Of a stretch of 42,943 nucleotides of DNA, positions 25,565 through 34,625 are shown piece after piece (positions within the stretch are counted from its first letter, which is position 1; each line of letters begins with the position of its first letter). The notes under the pieces are model-generated. The model was not told the origin of the DNA. It saw only the letters and a program-made list of their open reading frames with translations, and searched no databases. Position numbers and translations under genes: made by a program. This stretch comes from an uncultured Alphaproteobacteria bacterium (GTDB lineage Bacteria > Pseudomonadota > Alphaproteobacteria > HIMB59 > GCA-002718135), in the NCBI GenBank assembly GCA_902567135.1, contig CACFLO010000008.1, positions 1 to 42,943 of the forward strand, given 5' to 3'.

Positions 25565-28518
25565 CATCTGTAAGAAAAGAAAAGTACGGTAAAATAAATA
25601 GAGATAAAGTTCTTGGGTTTACTTGGGATAATAAAGAGTACTTTGGGTATGAAGGAGACTCTCTAGCTTCTGCACTTTTAGCAAATAACATTAAGATAGT
25701 TGGGAGAAGTTTTAAATATCATCGTCCAAGGGGTGTTATGTCTTGTGGAGTTGAAGAATCAGGCGCTCTTGTAACTATTGGATCAGGAAGTAAATCAGAT
25801 CCCAACGTTCGTGCTACAACTCAGGAACTATATTCTGGATTAATTGCAAAAGGACAAAATGCTTTTCCAAATGTAAATTATGATTTTGGAGGTATTAATA
25901 ATTACCTCAGTCGTTTTTTCGCAGCTGGTTTTTATTATAAAACATTTATGGGTTTACCTCCTTTTGAGTGGGGAAAGGGAACTGGTATCTGGATGATTTT
26001 TGAAAAAATTATTCGAAAAGCTGCTGGTATGGGTAAAGCTTCAAGAGAGCCTGATCCAGATAATTATGAACACGCTAATGATTTTTGTGATGTGCTTGTT
26101 GTTGGATCAGGTCCTGCAGGTATTGCAGCTGCTCAAGAAGCAGCGAATAAGAATTTGGATGTTATCTTGATTGAACAAGATTCATTACTAGGAGGCAATA
26201 ACTTATCTGAAGCAGAATTTGATGTGAGCCTTTTACAAAATCAATTAAAAAGTAGCGGTATAAGAGTGATGTCTAGAACAACTGCATTTGGCGTCTATGA
26301 CAACACTGTAGTTGGAGCTTTAGAAAGAGTTACAGATCATATACCTAATCCAAATAGTAAATTACCACGTCAACGTTTCTGGACGATTAGAGCAAAACAC
26401 ATAATTCTGGCAAGTGGAGCATTAGAGCGTCATGTAGCTTTTAATAACAATGATATACCTGGCGTTATGACAGTAAATGCTTCCAGGCATTACTTAAATA
26501 GATATGGTATTCTGACTGGTAATAATATTGTTATTACAACAAATAATGATTCTGTTTATCAAACAGCGCTGGAACTTCAAGAAGCTGGATCAAAAGTTAC
26601 TATTTTGGACTCAAGAAAAAATGTTAACCTTGACTTACCTAAAGAAATAGATGTTTATTTAAATACTTTACCTTTTAGCATTAATGGAAGAAGAAAAATT
26701 GAAGGTTTGGATGTTTGCAAAGTAACAGATAAAAATAATAAAAATACAATTATTTGTGATCAGGTTCTAATTTCTGGAGGTTGGTCACCAATAGTAAACT
26801 TAGTCTCTCATCGAGGAATAAAACCTATATGGAATCAAGAAAATCTATGCTTCGTTCCAGGTGATATTAAAGAAAATATTACAGTGGTAGGTTCAGCAAA
26901 AGGTATCTGGAATAAAAATGATTGTATAGAATCTGGTCTAGTTGGAGCGCATGAAGCAATGAATACTCTTGGCATTCACAAAAAAGAAATTTCTTTTCCT
27001 TCAGTTGGTGGCTGGTTAAATCCTATAGATACTCTTTTTGAAGTTAAATCAAATAAATTTCCATCTAAAAGTTTTGTTGATTTTCAGCATGATGTAACTG
27101 CTGAAGATGTGAGGTTAGCGCATAGAGAAGGTTTTATTTCTGTTGAGCACCTAAAACGTTATACAACTTTAGGAATGGCGAATGATCAAGGAAAGATGGG
27201 TAATATAATTGGTCTTTCATTAATGGCAGAACAATTAGACAAAAATATACCAGAAGTTGGAACAACAGTTTTTAGACCCCCTTACACTCCAGTACCAATA
27301 GGTGCTTTGACTGGAAGAAATGTTGGAAAACATTTTAGACCTTTAAGGGTAACACCAATGCATCAATGGAATATTGACCACGGCGCAAAAATGATCGAAG
27401 TTGGTTTATACCAAAGACCTTGGTACTATCCTAAAAAAAATGAAACATTAAGTGACTCATATATTAGAGAAACAACAATTGTTAGAAAAACGGTTGGTAT
27501 TTGTGACGTCACATCTCTTGGTAAAATTGCTATTCAAGGACCTGATGCAACTGAATTGGTAAATCGTATATACACAAACCCTTTTGCTAAACTTCCCATA
27601 GGAAAGGCGCGTTATGGAATTATGTTACGCGATGATGGAATTGTAATGGATGATGGAACCTCATGGAGACTTGGAGAGAATGAATATTTTATGACAACAT
27701 CAACTGCTGCGGCAGCAAAAGTAATGTCATGGCTTGAGGAGCTACTTCAAACAAGATGGACTGATTTAAAAGTTAATGTAACAAGTGTTTCGGAACAATG
27801 GGCAGGCGCAGCAATTGCTGGTCCTAAATCAAGAGATGTATTGAGTGAATGTGTTTTGGATTCAAATGAAATTTCTAACCAAAATTTACCTTTCATGGGA
27901 GTCTTACAAACTAAACTTAAGGATGGCACTCCTTGCAGAGTTGTAAGAATAAGCTTTTCAGGTGAACTTGCTTATGAAATGTACATTGAGTCAGATTATG
28001 CTCATGGAATGATGGATGTATTATGGGAAAGTGCCAAAAAATATGATGGTTGTTTATATGGTTTAGAAGCACTAGGAGCATTAAGAGTTGAAAAAGGACA
28101 TGTAACTGCAGCTGAGCTTGATGGAAGAGTAACCATTGATGATGCTGGATTAGGGAAAATGGCATCAACAAAAAAATCTTATATTGGAAGTGCTATGCGT
28201 AAAAGAGGGGTTCTTAATGCAGACGATAGAGAAATGCTAGTTGGTTTTTTTCCTATTAATGAAAAAGAAACTTTTAATGCTGGAACAATTGTTTGTGAAA
28301 AAAATAATATTCAGGGTCAAGGCATAGGTCGTATCACATCAGTTACTCATTCTCCAGAATTAGGACATTGGATTGGTATTGGGTATGTCAATGGGGGTCT
28401 TGATAGTTGGAAAGATGTAACATTAGTTGGTGCTGATCCTGTGCGAAATAAACAAATGGAAATAAAGGTTGTATCACCCCATATGATAGATCCTGAAGGC
28501 AAGAGAATGTATGCTTAA
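25561..28518 (+). CDS. soxA: Sarcosine oxidase subunit alpha
   Basis: Largest subunit (985 aa). N-terminal ferredoxin-like domain (about 10-100, HRPRGVMSCG at 54-63), then the NAD-binding pyridine nucleotide-disulfide reductase fold starting VVGSGPAGIAA (180-190), and a C-terminal aminomethyltransferase (GcvT-like) THF-binding domain from about 590 to the end. The full-length T domain implies tetrahydrofolate as one-carbon acceptor, so the methyl carbon is probably kept as methylene-THF. It overlaps soxD by 4 bases and soxG by 8 bases. Confidence 0.94.
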   Translation: MTSVRKEKYGKINRDKVLGFTWDNKEYFGYEGDSLASALLANNIKIVGRSFKYHRPRGVMSCGVEESGALVTIGSGSKSDPNVRATTQELYSGLIAKGQNAFPNVNYDFGGINNYLSRFFAAGFYYKTFMGLPPFEWGKGTGIWMIFEKIIRKAAGMGKASREPDPDNYEHANDFCDVLVVGSGPAGIAAAQEAANKNLDVILIEQDSLLGGNNLSEAEFDVSLLQNQLKSSGIRVMSRTTAFGVYDNTVVGALERVTDHIPNPNSKLPRQRFWTIRAKHIILASGALERHVAFNNNDIPGVMTVNASRHYLNRYGILTGNNIVITTNNDSVYQTALELQEAGSKVTILDSRKNVNLDLPKEIDVYLNTLPFSINGRRKIEGLDVCKVTDKNNKNTIICDQVLISGGWSPIVNLVSHRGIKPIWNQENLCFVPGDIKENITVVGSAKGIWNKNDCIESGLVGAHEAMNTLGIHKKEISFPSVGGWLNPIDTLFEVKSNKFPSKSFVDFQHDVTAEDVRLAHREGFISVEHLKRYTTLGMANDQGKMGNIIGLSLMAEQLDKNIPEVGTTVFRPPYTPVPIGALTGRNVGKHFRPLRVTPMHQWNIDHGAKMIEVGLYQRPWYYPKKNETLSDSYIRETTIVRKTVGICDVTSLGKIAIQGPDATELVNRIYTNPFAKLPIGKARYGIMLRDDGIVMDDGTSWRLGENEYFMTTSTAAAAKVMSWLEELLQTRWTDLKVNVTSVSEQWAGAAIAGPKSRDVLSECVLDSNEISNQNLPFMGVLQTKLKDGTPCRVVRISFSGELAYEMYIESDYAHGMMDVLWESAKKYDGCLYGLEALGALRVEKGHVTAAELDGRVTIDDAGLGKMASTKKSYIGSAMRKRGVLNADDREMLVGFFPINEKETFNAGTIVCEKNNIQGQGIGRITSVTHSPELGHWIGIGYVNGGLDSWKDVTLVGADPVRNKQMEIKVVSPHMIDPEGKRMYA

Positions 28519-29077
28519 TAGAAACTCAGCAATAAAAGAAAATTATAAAATTGGAAAATATCCATTTGAAGACAAAATTGAAATTGTATTTTCTGAAAAT
28601 TATAATCTTGTAATTCAGCAAATTGCGGCCTGGCCTGATGAAATATCTAATCTAGAAAAATTATTTTCTGATGAGTTAGGTGTTAAACAAAATATTGATT
28701 TTAATCGAGGAGAAATTTTTAAAAAAAATTCACTATGGAGAATGGAGCCTTCAAAATGGTGGCTAATAGGTAGCACTATTGACTTGCCTGAAAAAATAGG
28801 AACATCACTTGAGCTATCGCACGCCTTTACATCTATTATGATTAACGGTGAAAAAAGTGAAATTTTACTAAACAGACATTTACCACTTGATCTCCGTTTA
28901 GATAATTTTCCAATTAATTCATCAGCAAGTTCAGCAATTCATCATGTTAGTGTAAAATTATTTAGGCATAATAATAATGAATTTAAACTTTTTATACCTA
29001 GGGGCTTTGCTTTGTCTATTTGGGAAATTTTACTTGAGTCAGCATCTCAATTTGGATACGAAATAAAAGATAATTAA
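28511..29077 (+). CDS. soxG: Sarcosine oxidase subunit gamma
   Basis: Fourth subunit (188 aa), which packs against the alpha subunit's folate domain. Recognised by position after soxA and by family segments such as PSKWWLIG (about 75-82), the LSHAFTSIMINGEKSEILLNRHLPLDL stretch (about 97-123) and FIPRGFALSIWEILLESASQFG near the end. As usual for SoxG it is the most divergent subunit. It starts inside the end of soxA (8-base overlap). A 42-base spacer leads to doeA. Confidence 0.86.
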   Translation: MLNRNSAIKENYKIGKYPFEDKIEIVFSENYNLVIQQIAAWPDEISNLEKLFSDELGVKQNIDFNRGEIFKKNSLWRMEPSKWWLIGSTIDLPEKIGTSLELSHAFTSIMINGEKSEILLNRHLPLDLRLDNFPINSSASSAIHHVSVKLFRHNNNEFKLFIPRGFALSIWEILLESASQFGYEIKDN

Positions 29078-29119
29078 ACCTAATAGACATTATTCTTTTT
29101 CCATATTAAACCAGTAGAT

Positions 29120-30295
29120 ATGATTTTTTCTAAAACAGAATACTTATCAAGATTATTAAAAGTTAAAAATGTAATGGATGAAAAAAATATGGATATAATT
29201 ATCCTAACTGATCCATCTAATATGAACTATTTAACAGGTTATGATGGCTGGTCTTTTTATGTTCCTCAAGGTGTGATTGTTTCTCTTGATAAAGATGAAC
29301 CCATTTGGTTTGGAAGAAAGCAAGACTCAAAAGGTGCAATGATAACAACTTATCTTAATCATGATAATATACTTGGTTACCCTGAGCATTTAATTCAGGC
29401 CCCCCCCAAACATCCCTATGATTTTGTTGCTGATTTTATTAAAGAAAATAATTGGAGTAATAAAAATATCGGTGTCGAAATGGATAGTTATTATTACACA
29501 GCTGAAATTCATAATCGTTTGTTAACACAATGTTCTAATGCAAAATTTAAAAATGCCCATTTATTAGTAAATTGGATAAGGTATGTAAAATCAAATACAG
29601 AAATTGCATATATGAAAGAAGGTGCAAAATTAGTTGAAGCTGGTATGCAAACAGCCTTTGATGAAATAAAGCCAGGTGTTAGACAAAGTACTGTTGCAGG
29701 TAAAATTCAAAATACACTATTAGGTGGTAACCAAGATATTGGTATAGGCGGTGAGTATGGAGGCTTAAATATAATTTTAGCAAGTGGCAAGTCTGCTTCT
29801 GCATCTCATTTGACACCTACAGATAAAAAATTCAATAATAATGAAGGTACTATTATAGAATTGGGAGGAGTAAAACATAGATATCACTGTGCTTTATCAA
29901 GAACAGTATACATTGGAGAGCCTGATAAAAAACTTGCAGATACTTTGAAAATTACCAATGAGGGAATTGAAAGAGCTATAGAAGCAACTAAACCAGGTGC
30001 TACATGTCATGATGTTGCCATTGCATTTTGGGAAGTTTTAGAAAAGCATGGTGTTGAAAAAGAATCAAGAGCTGGTTATTCAATTGGTCTTGGTTATCCA
30101 CCAGACTGGGGAGAGCATACATTAAGTATTCGAAAAAACGAAATGACAGTCTTAGAACCTAATGTGACTTATCATCTAATGTGTGGAATGTGGATGGATA
30201 CTTGGGGGTTAGAACTAAGCGAGAGTATCAGAGTTACACAAGATGGGTGCGAATTATTTTGTAATTTTCCAAGAGATTTGCACATAGTAAAATAA
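29120..30295 (+). CDS. doeA: Ectoine hydrolase (DoeA/EutD)
   Basis: Opens the ectoine ring to N-acetyl-2,4-diaminobutyrate (and the hydroxyectoine equivalent). The 391-aa M24-fold protein has the DoeA-specific segments TDPSNMNYLTGYDGWSFYVP (31-50), IWFGRKQDSKGA, GYSIGLGYPPDWGEHTLS (about 321-338) and MWMDTWGLELSESI, which match Halomonas and Ruegeria sequences as I recall them. Metal ligands of M24 peptidases are replaced, as known for this family. It is separated from ehu/eut by the sox operon. Its codons 94-96 contain a run of eight C (29400-29407). Creatinase was considered and rejected on the motifs above. Confidence 0.92.
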   Translation: MIFSKTEYLSRLLKVKNVMDEKNMDIIILTDPSNMNYLTGYDGWSFYVPQGVIVSLDKDEPIWFGRKQDSKGAMITTYLNHDNILGYPEHLIQAPPKHPYDFVADFIKENNWSNKNIGVEMDSYYYTAEIHNRLLTQCSNAKFKNAHLLVNWIRYVKSNTEIAYMKEGAKLVEAGMQTAFDEIKPGVRQSTVAGKIQNTLLGGNQDIGIGGEYGGLNIILASGKSASASHLTPTDKKFNNNEGTIIELGGVKHRYHCALSRTVYIGEPDKKLADTLKITNEGIERAIEATKPGATCHDVAIAFWEVLEKHGVEKESRAGYSIGLGYPPDWGEHTLSIRKNEMTVLEPNVTYHLMCGMWMDTWGLELSESIRVTQDGCELFCNFPRDLHIVK

Positions 30296-30296
30296 A

Positions 30297-30977
30297 TTAA
30301 TCATTAGCATCTCCACCACCAGCACCTTTAGATCTTGATTCCTCAGATTCAGGCACATAAGCTTTAAAAGCAAGTGCTGACATTTTATCCCAATTATTTT
30401 GATTTGGACTTAATCCCAAAGATAAATATTTTTTAGAGTCTACTAAATTAATATCTATGTCTAATTTTTTATTTTTGTTGGATGTATTAGATAAAATAAT
30501 TTTAATAGAATTATTTATTTTTTTTTTAAATAATATTTTATTTATTGAAATATTTTCTTTATTTATCAAACAAAGAATTTCATTATCATTTATTATTTTT
30601 CCATAAATATTTTTTTTTATATATTTACTAAGTAGTGGAATGAGAAATATTGGATCATAACAGTTGATTAAACTAAATTCATCTACATTGTTTGTATTAA
30701 ATTTAGATACAATATAATCAATGACTCCAGGACCTGTAATTAAATTAGATTTATTATTTAAATCAATAATTCTTTCATTTTTAAATAAATCTATTTTATA
30801 GTTATATTCATTATCATTTGTTGCAATGAATGAACAAAATAAATCTATGCCTTTAAGATTATATAATTCAAACCACGTTATTATATACGCAGCATCTTCA
30901 TCAGCACCATATGGAAAACCTAGACTGGAAAATGCTCTTTGAGCATTTGTATATACTTCATAGTAAGAGTAACTCAC
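30297..30977 (-). CDS. DUF3726-like protein of unknown function
   Basis: 226 aa, cytoplasmic, no signal peptide or membrane helix. The N-terminus (SYSYYEVYTNAQRAFSSLGF, then PYGADEDAAYIITWFE) and the C-terminal SRSKGAGGGDAND resemble DUF3726 proteins as I remember them; the middle (about 120-190) is a Lys/Asn/Ile-rich, fast-evolving stretch. Start is GTG at 30977, three bases after the stop of the upstream 569-codon gene, so the two are coupled. It ends one base from the doeA stop. No function is known to me. Confidence 0.65.
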   Translation of the reverse strand: MSYSYYEVYTNAQRAFSSLGFPYGADEDAAYIITWFELYNLKGIDLFCSFIATNDNEYNYKIDLFKNERIIDLNNKSNLITGPGVIDYIVSKFNTNNVDEFSLINCYDPIFLIPLLSKYIKKNIYGKIINDNEILCLINKENISINKILFKKKINNSIKIILSNTSNKNKKLDIDINLVDSKKYLSLGLSPNQNNWDKMSALAFKAYVPESEESRSKGAGGGDAND

Positions 30978-30980
30978 AAA

Positions 30981-32621
30981 TTAATTATATGAATTCATTG
31001 TCGCAAAACCCCAGCTATCAACGTTATCATTATTTAAATCTGATAGAAAAGGCGCTCCTGAAAAAAAAGTCACGCGGAGCCATCTATCTGATTTTGGATC
31101 ATACCTGTTAGCCCCAAAAAAAGATAATTTGAATCTTAACATGTTTATCGGCATAGTATTTTTTCCAAGAATATTGTCCTGAACTTCTGCAAAAGGATAT
31201 TTTGTAAGAGATTGAATTCTTCTTATAATTCCTCTAAATCTTGGATTAAATAATAAATATTCTGCAACAGACAAATCAAGATTTTCTTTTTGTAATTTTG
31301 AATATAAATTATTAACCATTTTTGCAACCCCAAGATTTTGCTCCAACTCACTACCATCTTCATTATATCTTTCCCCTAATCTTGGCTCAAGTTTTGCAGC
31401 AGAAATATACCAAAACAAAAAATTATTATCTTTTTTTTCAAAATCAACTTTTAAGGCCCAATTATAATTATTTTCAATCTCAATTTTTAATTCTTTTAAT
31501 GTTTGCGTCTCATTAATTTCCATTAATTCAGTATCTGACATGTCTTCAGCAAAAACATCAGAATCTTCAGGATATAATTCTAAAAGTTGAACTTTAGCAA
31601 TCTCCTGGGTATCATAATTGAAATTTTTACTTGTATAATTTATTAAATCTATCCAATGCACATAATTATATTTTTTATTTTCGAAATTTTTAATATGATT
31701 GATAAATTTTTTTAAATCTTCAAGAGTTTTTGTATTTTTTTTAATTTGATATTCATCAGATGTTGTCACTTCTTTTAAATAAAGAAGAGCTTTTTCAAGT
31801 AATTTTGAATAATTAGAAAGTTTTATGGAATCTATATTTTTATTGACTACTTGATTTAAAGATTTAGCGTATTGATTCATCCATTTGTTGATTAATTTTG
31901 GATGTTTAATAATAAAAGGTGCCATCCCTAAGCCAGTTGAATTACCAATACCAAGATGTTGCTTGATTGTCTTTTTTAGTTTTACTGCTTTATTAGGATT
32001 TTTTTTTCTTGCTACATGCTCAACTAAATCAACGCTAAATTCTCTAATGATATATACTGCAAGCATTTCTGCTCTAAAAGGTTGATTAAAATCAGTTATC
32101 TCTTTTGTATTGGTAAAATCTGACAATCCAAATTTTCCACTTCCATACACAGCTGTAGTTCTTAAAAGATAACCAACTTTATTGACTTCATTTATGTCAG
32201 GTTGTGTACCTTTAGATAAACAACTTACGACATATTCAAATAAACGAACACTTTTATTCGCTCTGCTTAAAATTAATTCTTTTGACGAATTACGACCTGA
32301 TTCTTGTAGCGGTACATTTTCTCTTAATCTGCACAGCTCATCATTATTCAATTTTCCATTGATCAATGAGTAGGCGGTATCCCATTTTTCTGCGATCACT
32401 CTATCACTTCTATCTGAACTATCTAGGTGTTGGGAAAAACAAACTAAGGAGTAGGTGTTATTATTTATTACGATTTCATAAACTACTGTTCCATAACCAT
32501 CTTCATCTAGGTCAAACTTTGATTTTGAAATTTGCCAATTATCAAATAATAATCTTCTAAGCATACTTCTAGAAAAGCTTAATCTGGAAGGATATCTGGA
32601 CCCCATTTTATCTAGAGTCAT
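30981..32621 (-). CDS. Conserved protein of unknown function (about 546 aa)
   Basis: Soluble protein without a family name I can give. It reads as real: long frame, coupled downstream gene, and segments I recall from other alphaproteobacteria (YPSRLSFSRSMLRRL at the N-terminus, FRAEMLAVYIIREFSVDLVEHVAR, GNSTGLGMAPFIIKHPKLI, FNPRFRGIIRRIQSLTKYPFAE). The frame is open back to a GTG at 32690, but the first 23 residues from there are hydrophobic and not family-like, so I prefer ATG 32621 (or ATG 32606). No catalytic motif is recognised. It is divergent from the M19-like gene and followed by the DUF3726-like gene. Confidence 0.7.
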   Translation of the reverse strand: MTLDKMGSRYPSRLSFSRSMLRRLLFDNWQISKSKFDLDEDGYGTVVYEIVINNNTYSLVCFSQHLDSSDRSDRVIAEKWDTAYSLINGKLNNDELCRLRENVPLQESGRNSSKELILSRANKSVRLFEYVVSCLSKGTQPDINEVNKVGYLLRTTAVYGSGKFGLSDFTNTKEITDFNQPFRAEMLAVYIIREFSVDLVEHVARKKNPNKAVKLKKTIKQHLGIGNSTGLGMAPFIIKHPKLINKWMNQYAKSLNQVVNKNIDSIKLSNYSKLLEKALLYLKEVTTSDEYQIKKNTKTLEDLKKFINHIKNFENKKYNYVHWIDLINYTSKNFNYDTQEIAKVQLLELYPEDSDVFAEDMSDTELMEINETQTLKELKIEIENNYNWALKVDFEKKDNNFLFWYISAAKLEPRLGERYNEDGSELEQNLGVAKMVNNLYSKLQKENLDLSVAEYLLFNPRFRGIIRRIQSLTKYPFAEVQDNILGKNTMPINMLRFKLSFFGANRYDPKSDRWLRVTFFSGAPFLSDLNNDNVDSWGFATMNSYN

Positions 32622-32711
32622 AATATCTGCTGAAATTATGTTTTGTTGTAACATATAGAAATATATATAGTGGATTATTATCTTTTTCACTATTAGAAGT
32701 TAATTAAAAAC

Positions 32712-33689
32712 ATGGATATTGATAATATACTCATAGATGGTCTTGAATATGTAAACTGGAATAGAGACTTGTTTGAAAAGGCTCACGCTGGAGGTTTAAC
32801 AGCAATTCATGCAACTCTAGTATATTGGGAAGATACTAAAGAGTCTTTTGAAAAAATAGATTATTGGGATAATCTTATACAGTCGCATAGTGATATCTTA
32901 ACCCATGTTAAAAAATCTGAAGATATTTTTGAAGCTAAAAAATCAAATAAAATTGGAATAATTTATGGTTTTCAAAATTCAGCACCGATAGCAAATGATA
33001 TATTTTTTGTTGAAAAATTTTATTCACGAGGCCTTCGTTTTATGCAACTGACATACAACAATCAGACGCCTTTAGCTGGTGGATGCTTTGAAAAAAATGA
33101 CTCTGGCGTATCACGTTTTGGTGAAATGGTGATTGAAGAGATGAATCGTCTTGGAATGATTGTTGACTTAAGTCATGCAGGAAAAAAAACATGTTTAGAC
33201 GCAATAAATTTTTCAAAAAAACCTGTAGCAATATCTCATGCTAATCCAGCATTTTTTCATAAATCAATTAGAAACATAGATGATGAAGTTTTGAAAAAAT
33301 TATCAAATAAAAATGGATTTATAGGCTTAAGCTTATATCCATATCATTTAAAAAATCATGGAGATTGCAAACTGGAAGAATTTTGTGAAATGATTAAACA
33401 GTTAGTAAATATGATTGGAGAAGATAATATTGGCATAGGATCTGATCTATGTGTCAATTGGCCAGATAGTGTAGTAATGTGGATGCGAAATGGAAAATGG
33501 ACAAAAAAAATTGATTATGGAGAGTCTAAAGATAAAAACGTTAGTTGGCCTAAACCAGTATCGTGGTATTCAAAACCTGAAGATTTATCAAGTTTTCTAT
33601 CAGGAATGATTTCAAATGGTATTAGTGAAAAAATAGCATACAAAATAGCTGGAAAAAACTGGCTTAACTTTATGATCAATCATTTTTAA
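32712..33689 (+). CDS. Membrane dipeptidase (M19)-like amidohydrolase with incomplete metal site
   Basis: 325-aa TIM-barrel protein of the renal dipeptidase family. His155 (LSHAG), His176 (SHANP), Arg187 (IRNIDDEV) and Asp245 (GIGSDLC) match the conserved second metal site and substrate residues. However, the N-terminal H-x-D metal motif is replaced by G-L-E (10-12) and the bridging Glu region by GFQNS (86-90). It may bind one metal or none and may not be a dipeptidase. Divergent from the unknown 30981-32621 gene; its stop shares TTAA with the convergent EamA gene. Confidence 0.78.
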   Translation: MDIDNILIDGLEYVNWNRDLFEKAHAGGLTAIHATLVYWEDTKESFEKIDYWDNLIQSHSDILTHVKKSEDIFEAKKSNKIGIIYGFQNSAPIANDIFFVEKFYSRGLRFMQLTYNNQTPLAGGCFEKNDSGVSRFGEMVIEEMNRLGMIVDLSHAGKKTCLDAINFSKKPVAISHANPAFFHKSIRNIDDEVLKKLSNKNGFIGLSLYPYHLKNHGDCKLEEFCEMIKQLVNMIGEDNIGIGSDLCVNWPDSVVMWMRNGKWTKKIDYGESKDKNVSWPKPVSWYSKPEDLSSFLSGMISNGISEKIAYKIAGKNWLNFMINHF

Positions 33690-34549
33690 TTTTTTCTTGT
33701 TACTAAAGTTGAAGCTGCAAGGCTGATCAAAACAATAGCAGTTCCTAATAATTGGATAGAAGTTAATTTTTCATTGAGAATCAAAACTGCTCCAAATATT
33801 CCAGTGATTGGCTCTAAATACAAGAATAATGCAGTATTAGTTTGCCCTATTCTAGGTATTGCTAATAACTGAAGAATGAGTGCGATTGCATAAGAGCAAG
33901 ATGGAATTAATAAAATTAAAAAGGCATTAAGACTTACATCAGTGTCTATTTTATAGAATAAACTTAATATTATAAAAAAGAAAATTGTATTAAAAAAATT
34001 AATAAAAATATTGATTTGTATAGGTGAAATATTTTTTTTTGACATAGTTTGATTGGTAACAATCATTATCGATGCTCCTAATGATGCAATCAAAGCAAAA
34101 ATTATACCTTGAATTTTTAAATCCTCAGTCGATGGACTTAGGGCTAAAAATAAACCAATAAAAGTGGTGAAGAATAAAAATTTAATAATATTTTTTATTT
34201 TTTCTTTTGTTATAAATATAGAAATTGCCAACACTATAATAGGGTAGGTGCAAAATATAATTATTGTTAAGCTTACGTTTATGTAAGTAACAGATGTTAG
34301 TAAACCTGTTGTAAGCATTATAGAAGCAATGGTAATTAAAAAAAAATAGCCAAAATTTTTTTTATATGTAGATATTAAATTTTGCTGTTTTGGAATAAGT
34401 GGTGATACAATTAATAAAGCTACAATATATCGTAAGAAAATTGCAAGACCTACGCCAGCACCAAGATTATAGGCAGTTTTAGTTACTGGGCCAATAATTC
34501 CAAAAAATACTCCTGCTGCTAACGCAAATATTATTCCTAAAATATTCAT
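33686..34549 (-). CDS. EamA-family (DMT) transporter
   Basis: Inner-membrane transporter of the drug/metabolite superfamily: 287 aa, about ten hydrophobic helices in two EamA repeats, the second ending LEPITGIFGAVLILNEKLTSIQLLGTAIVL, which is characteristic. The family usually exports amino acids or other metabolites; the substrate here cannot be told. Convergent with the M19-like gene, divergent from the ABC ATPase gene across a 76-base spacer. Confidence 0.85.
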   Translation of the reverse strand: MNILGIIFALAAGVFFGIIGPVTKTAYNLGAGVGLAIFLRYIVALLIVSPLIPKQQNLISTYKKNFGYFFLITIASIMLTTGLLTSVTYINVSLTIIIFCTYPIIVLAISIFITKEKIKNIIKFLFFTTFIGLFLALSPSTEDLKIQGIIFALIASLGASIMIVTNQTMSKKNISPIQINIFINFFNTIFFFIILSLFYKIDTDVSLNAFLILLIPSCSYAIALILQLLAIPRIGQTNTALFLYLEPITGIFGAVLILNEKLTSIQLLGTAIVLISLAASTLVTRKN

Positions 34550-34625
34550 ATTATATTAGTTTTTTTTTGACTATTGCTCTTATGACAGGTATTCACTCTA
34601 CAACAACTAAAAAGTAATCAAATAA

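Noticed and set aside
27917-28171. Minus-strand frame of 84 codons rich in His/Gln/Leu inside soxA
   Set aside because: Composition is what the reverse complement of a normal soxA coding stretch gives; no start context.
29120-30295. Creatinase, forming a creatine-to-glycine pathway with soxBDAG
   Set aside because: The fold is shared, but the segments TDPSNMNYLTGYDGWSFYVP and GYPPDWGEHT are those of ectoine hydrolase, and eut/ehu genes surround it. The creatinase idea is kept only for the other M24 protein at 20663.
32622-32690. GTG-initiated hydrophobic N-terminal extension of the unknown 546-aa protein
   Set aside because: No ribosome binding site, aromatic-rich residues not in keeping with the rest of the protein; ATG 32621 or 32606 lies just before the conserved PSRLSF segment.
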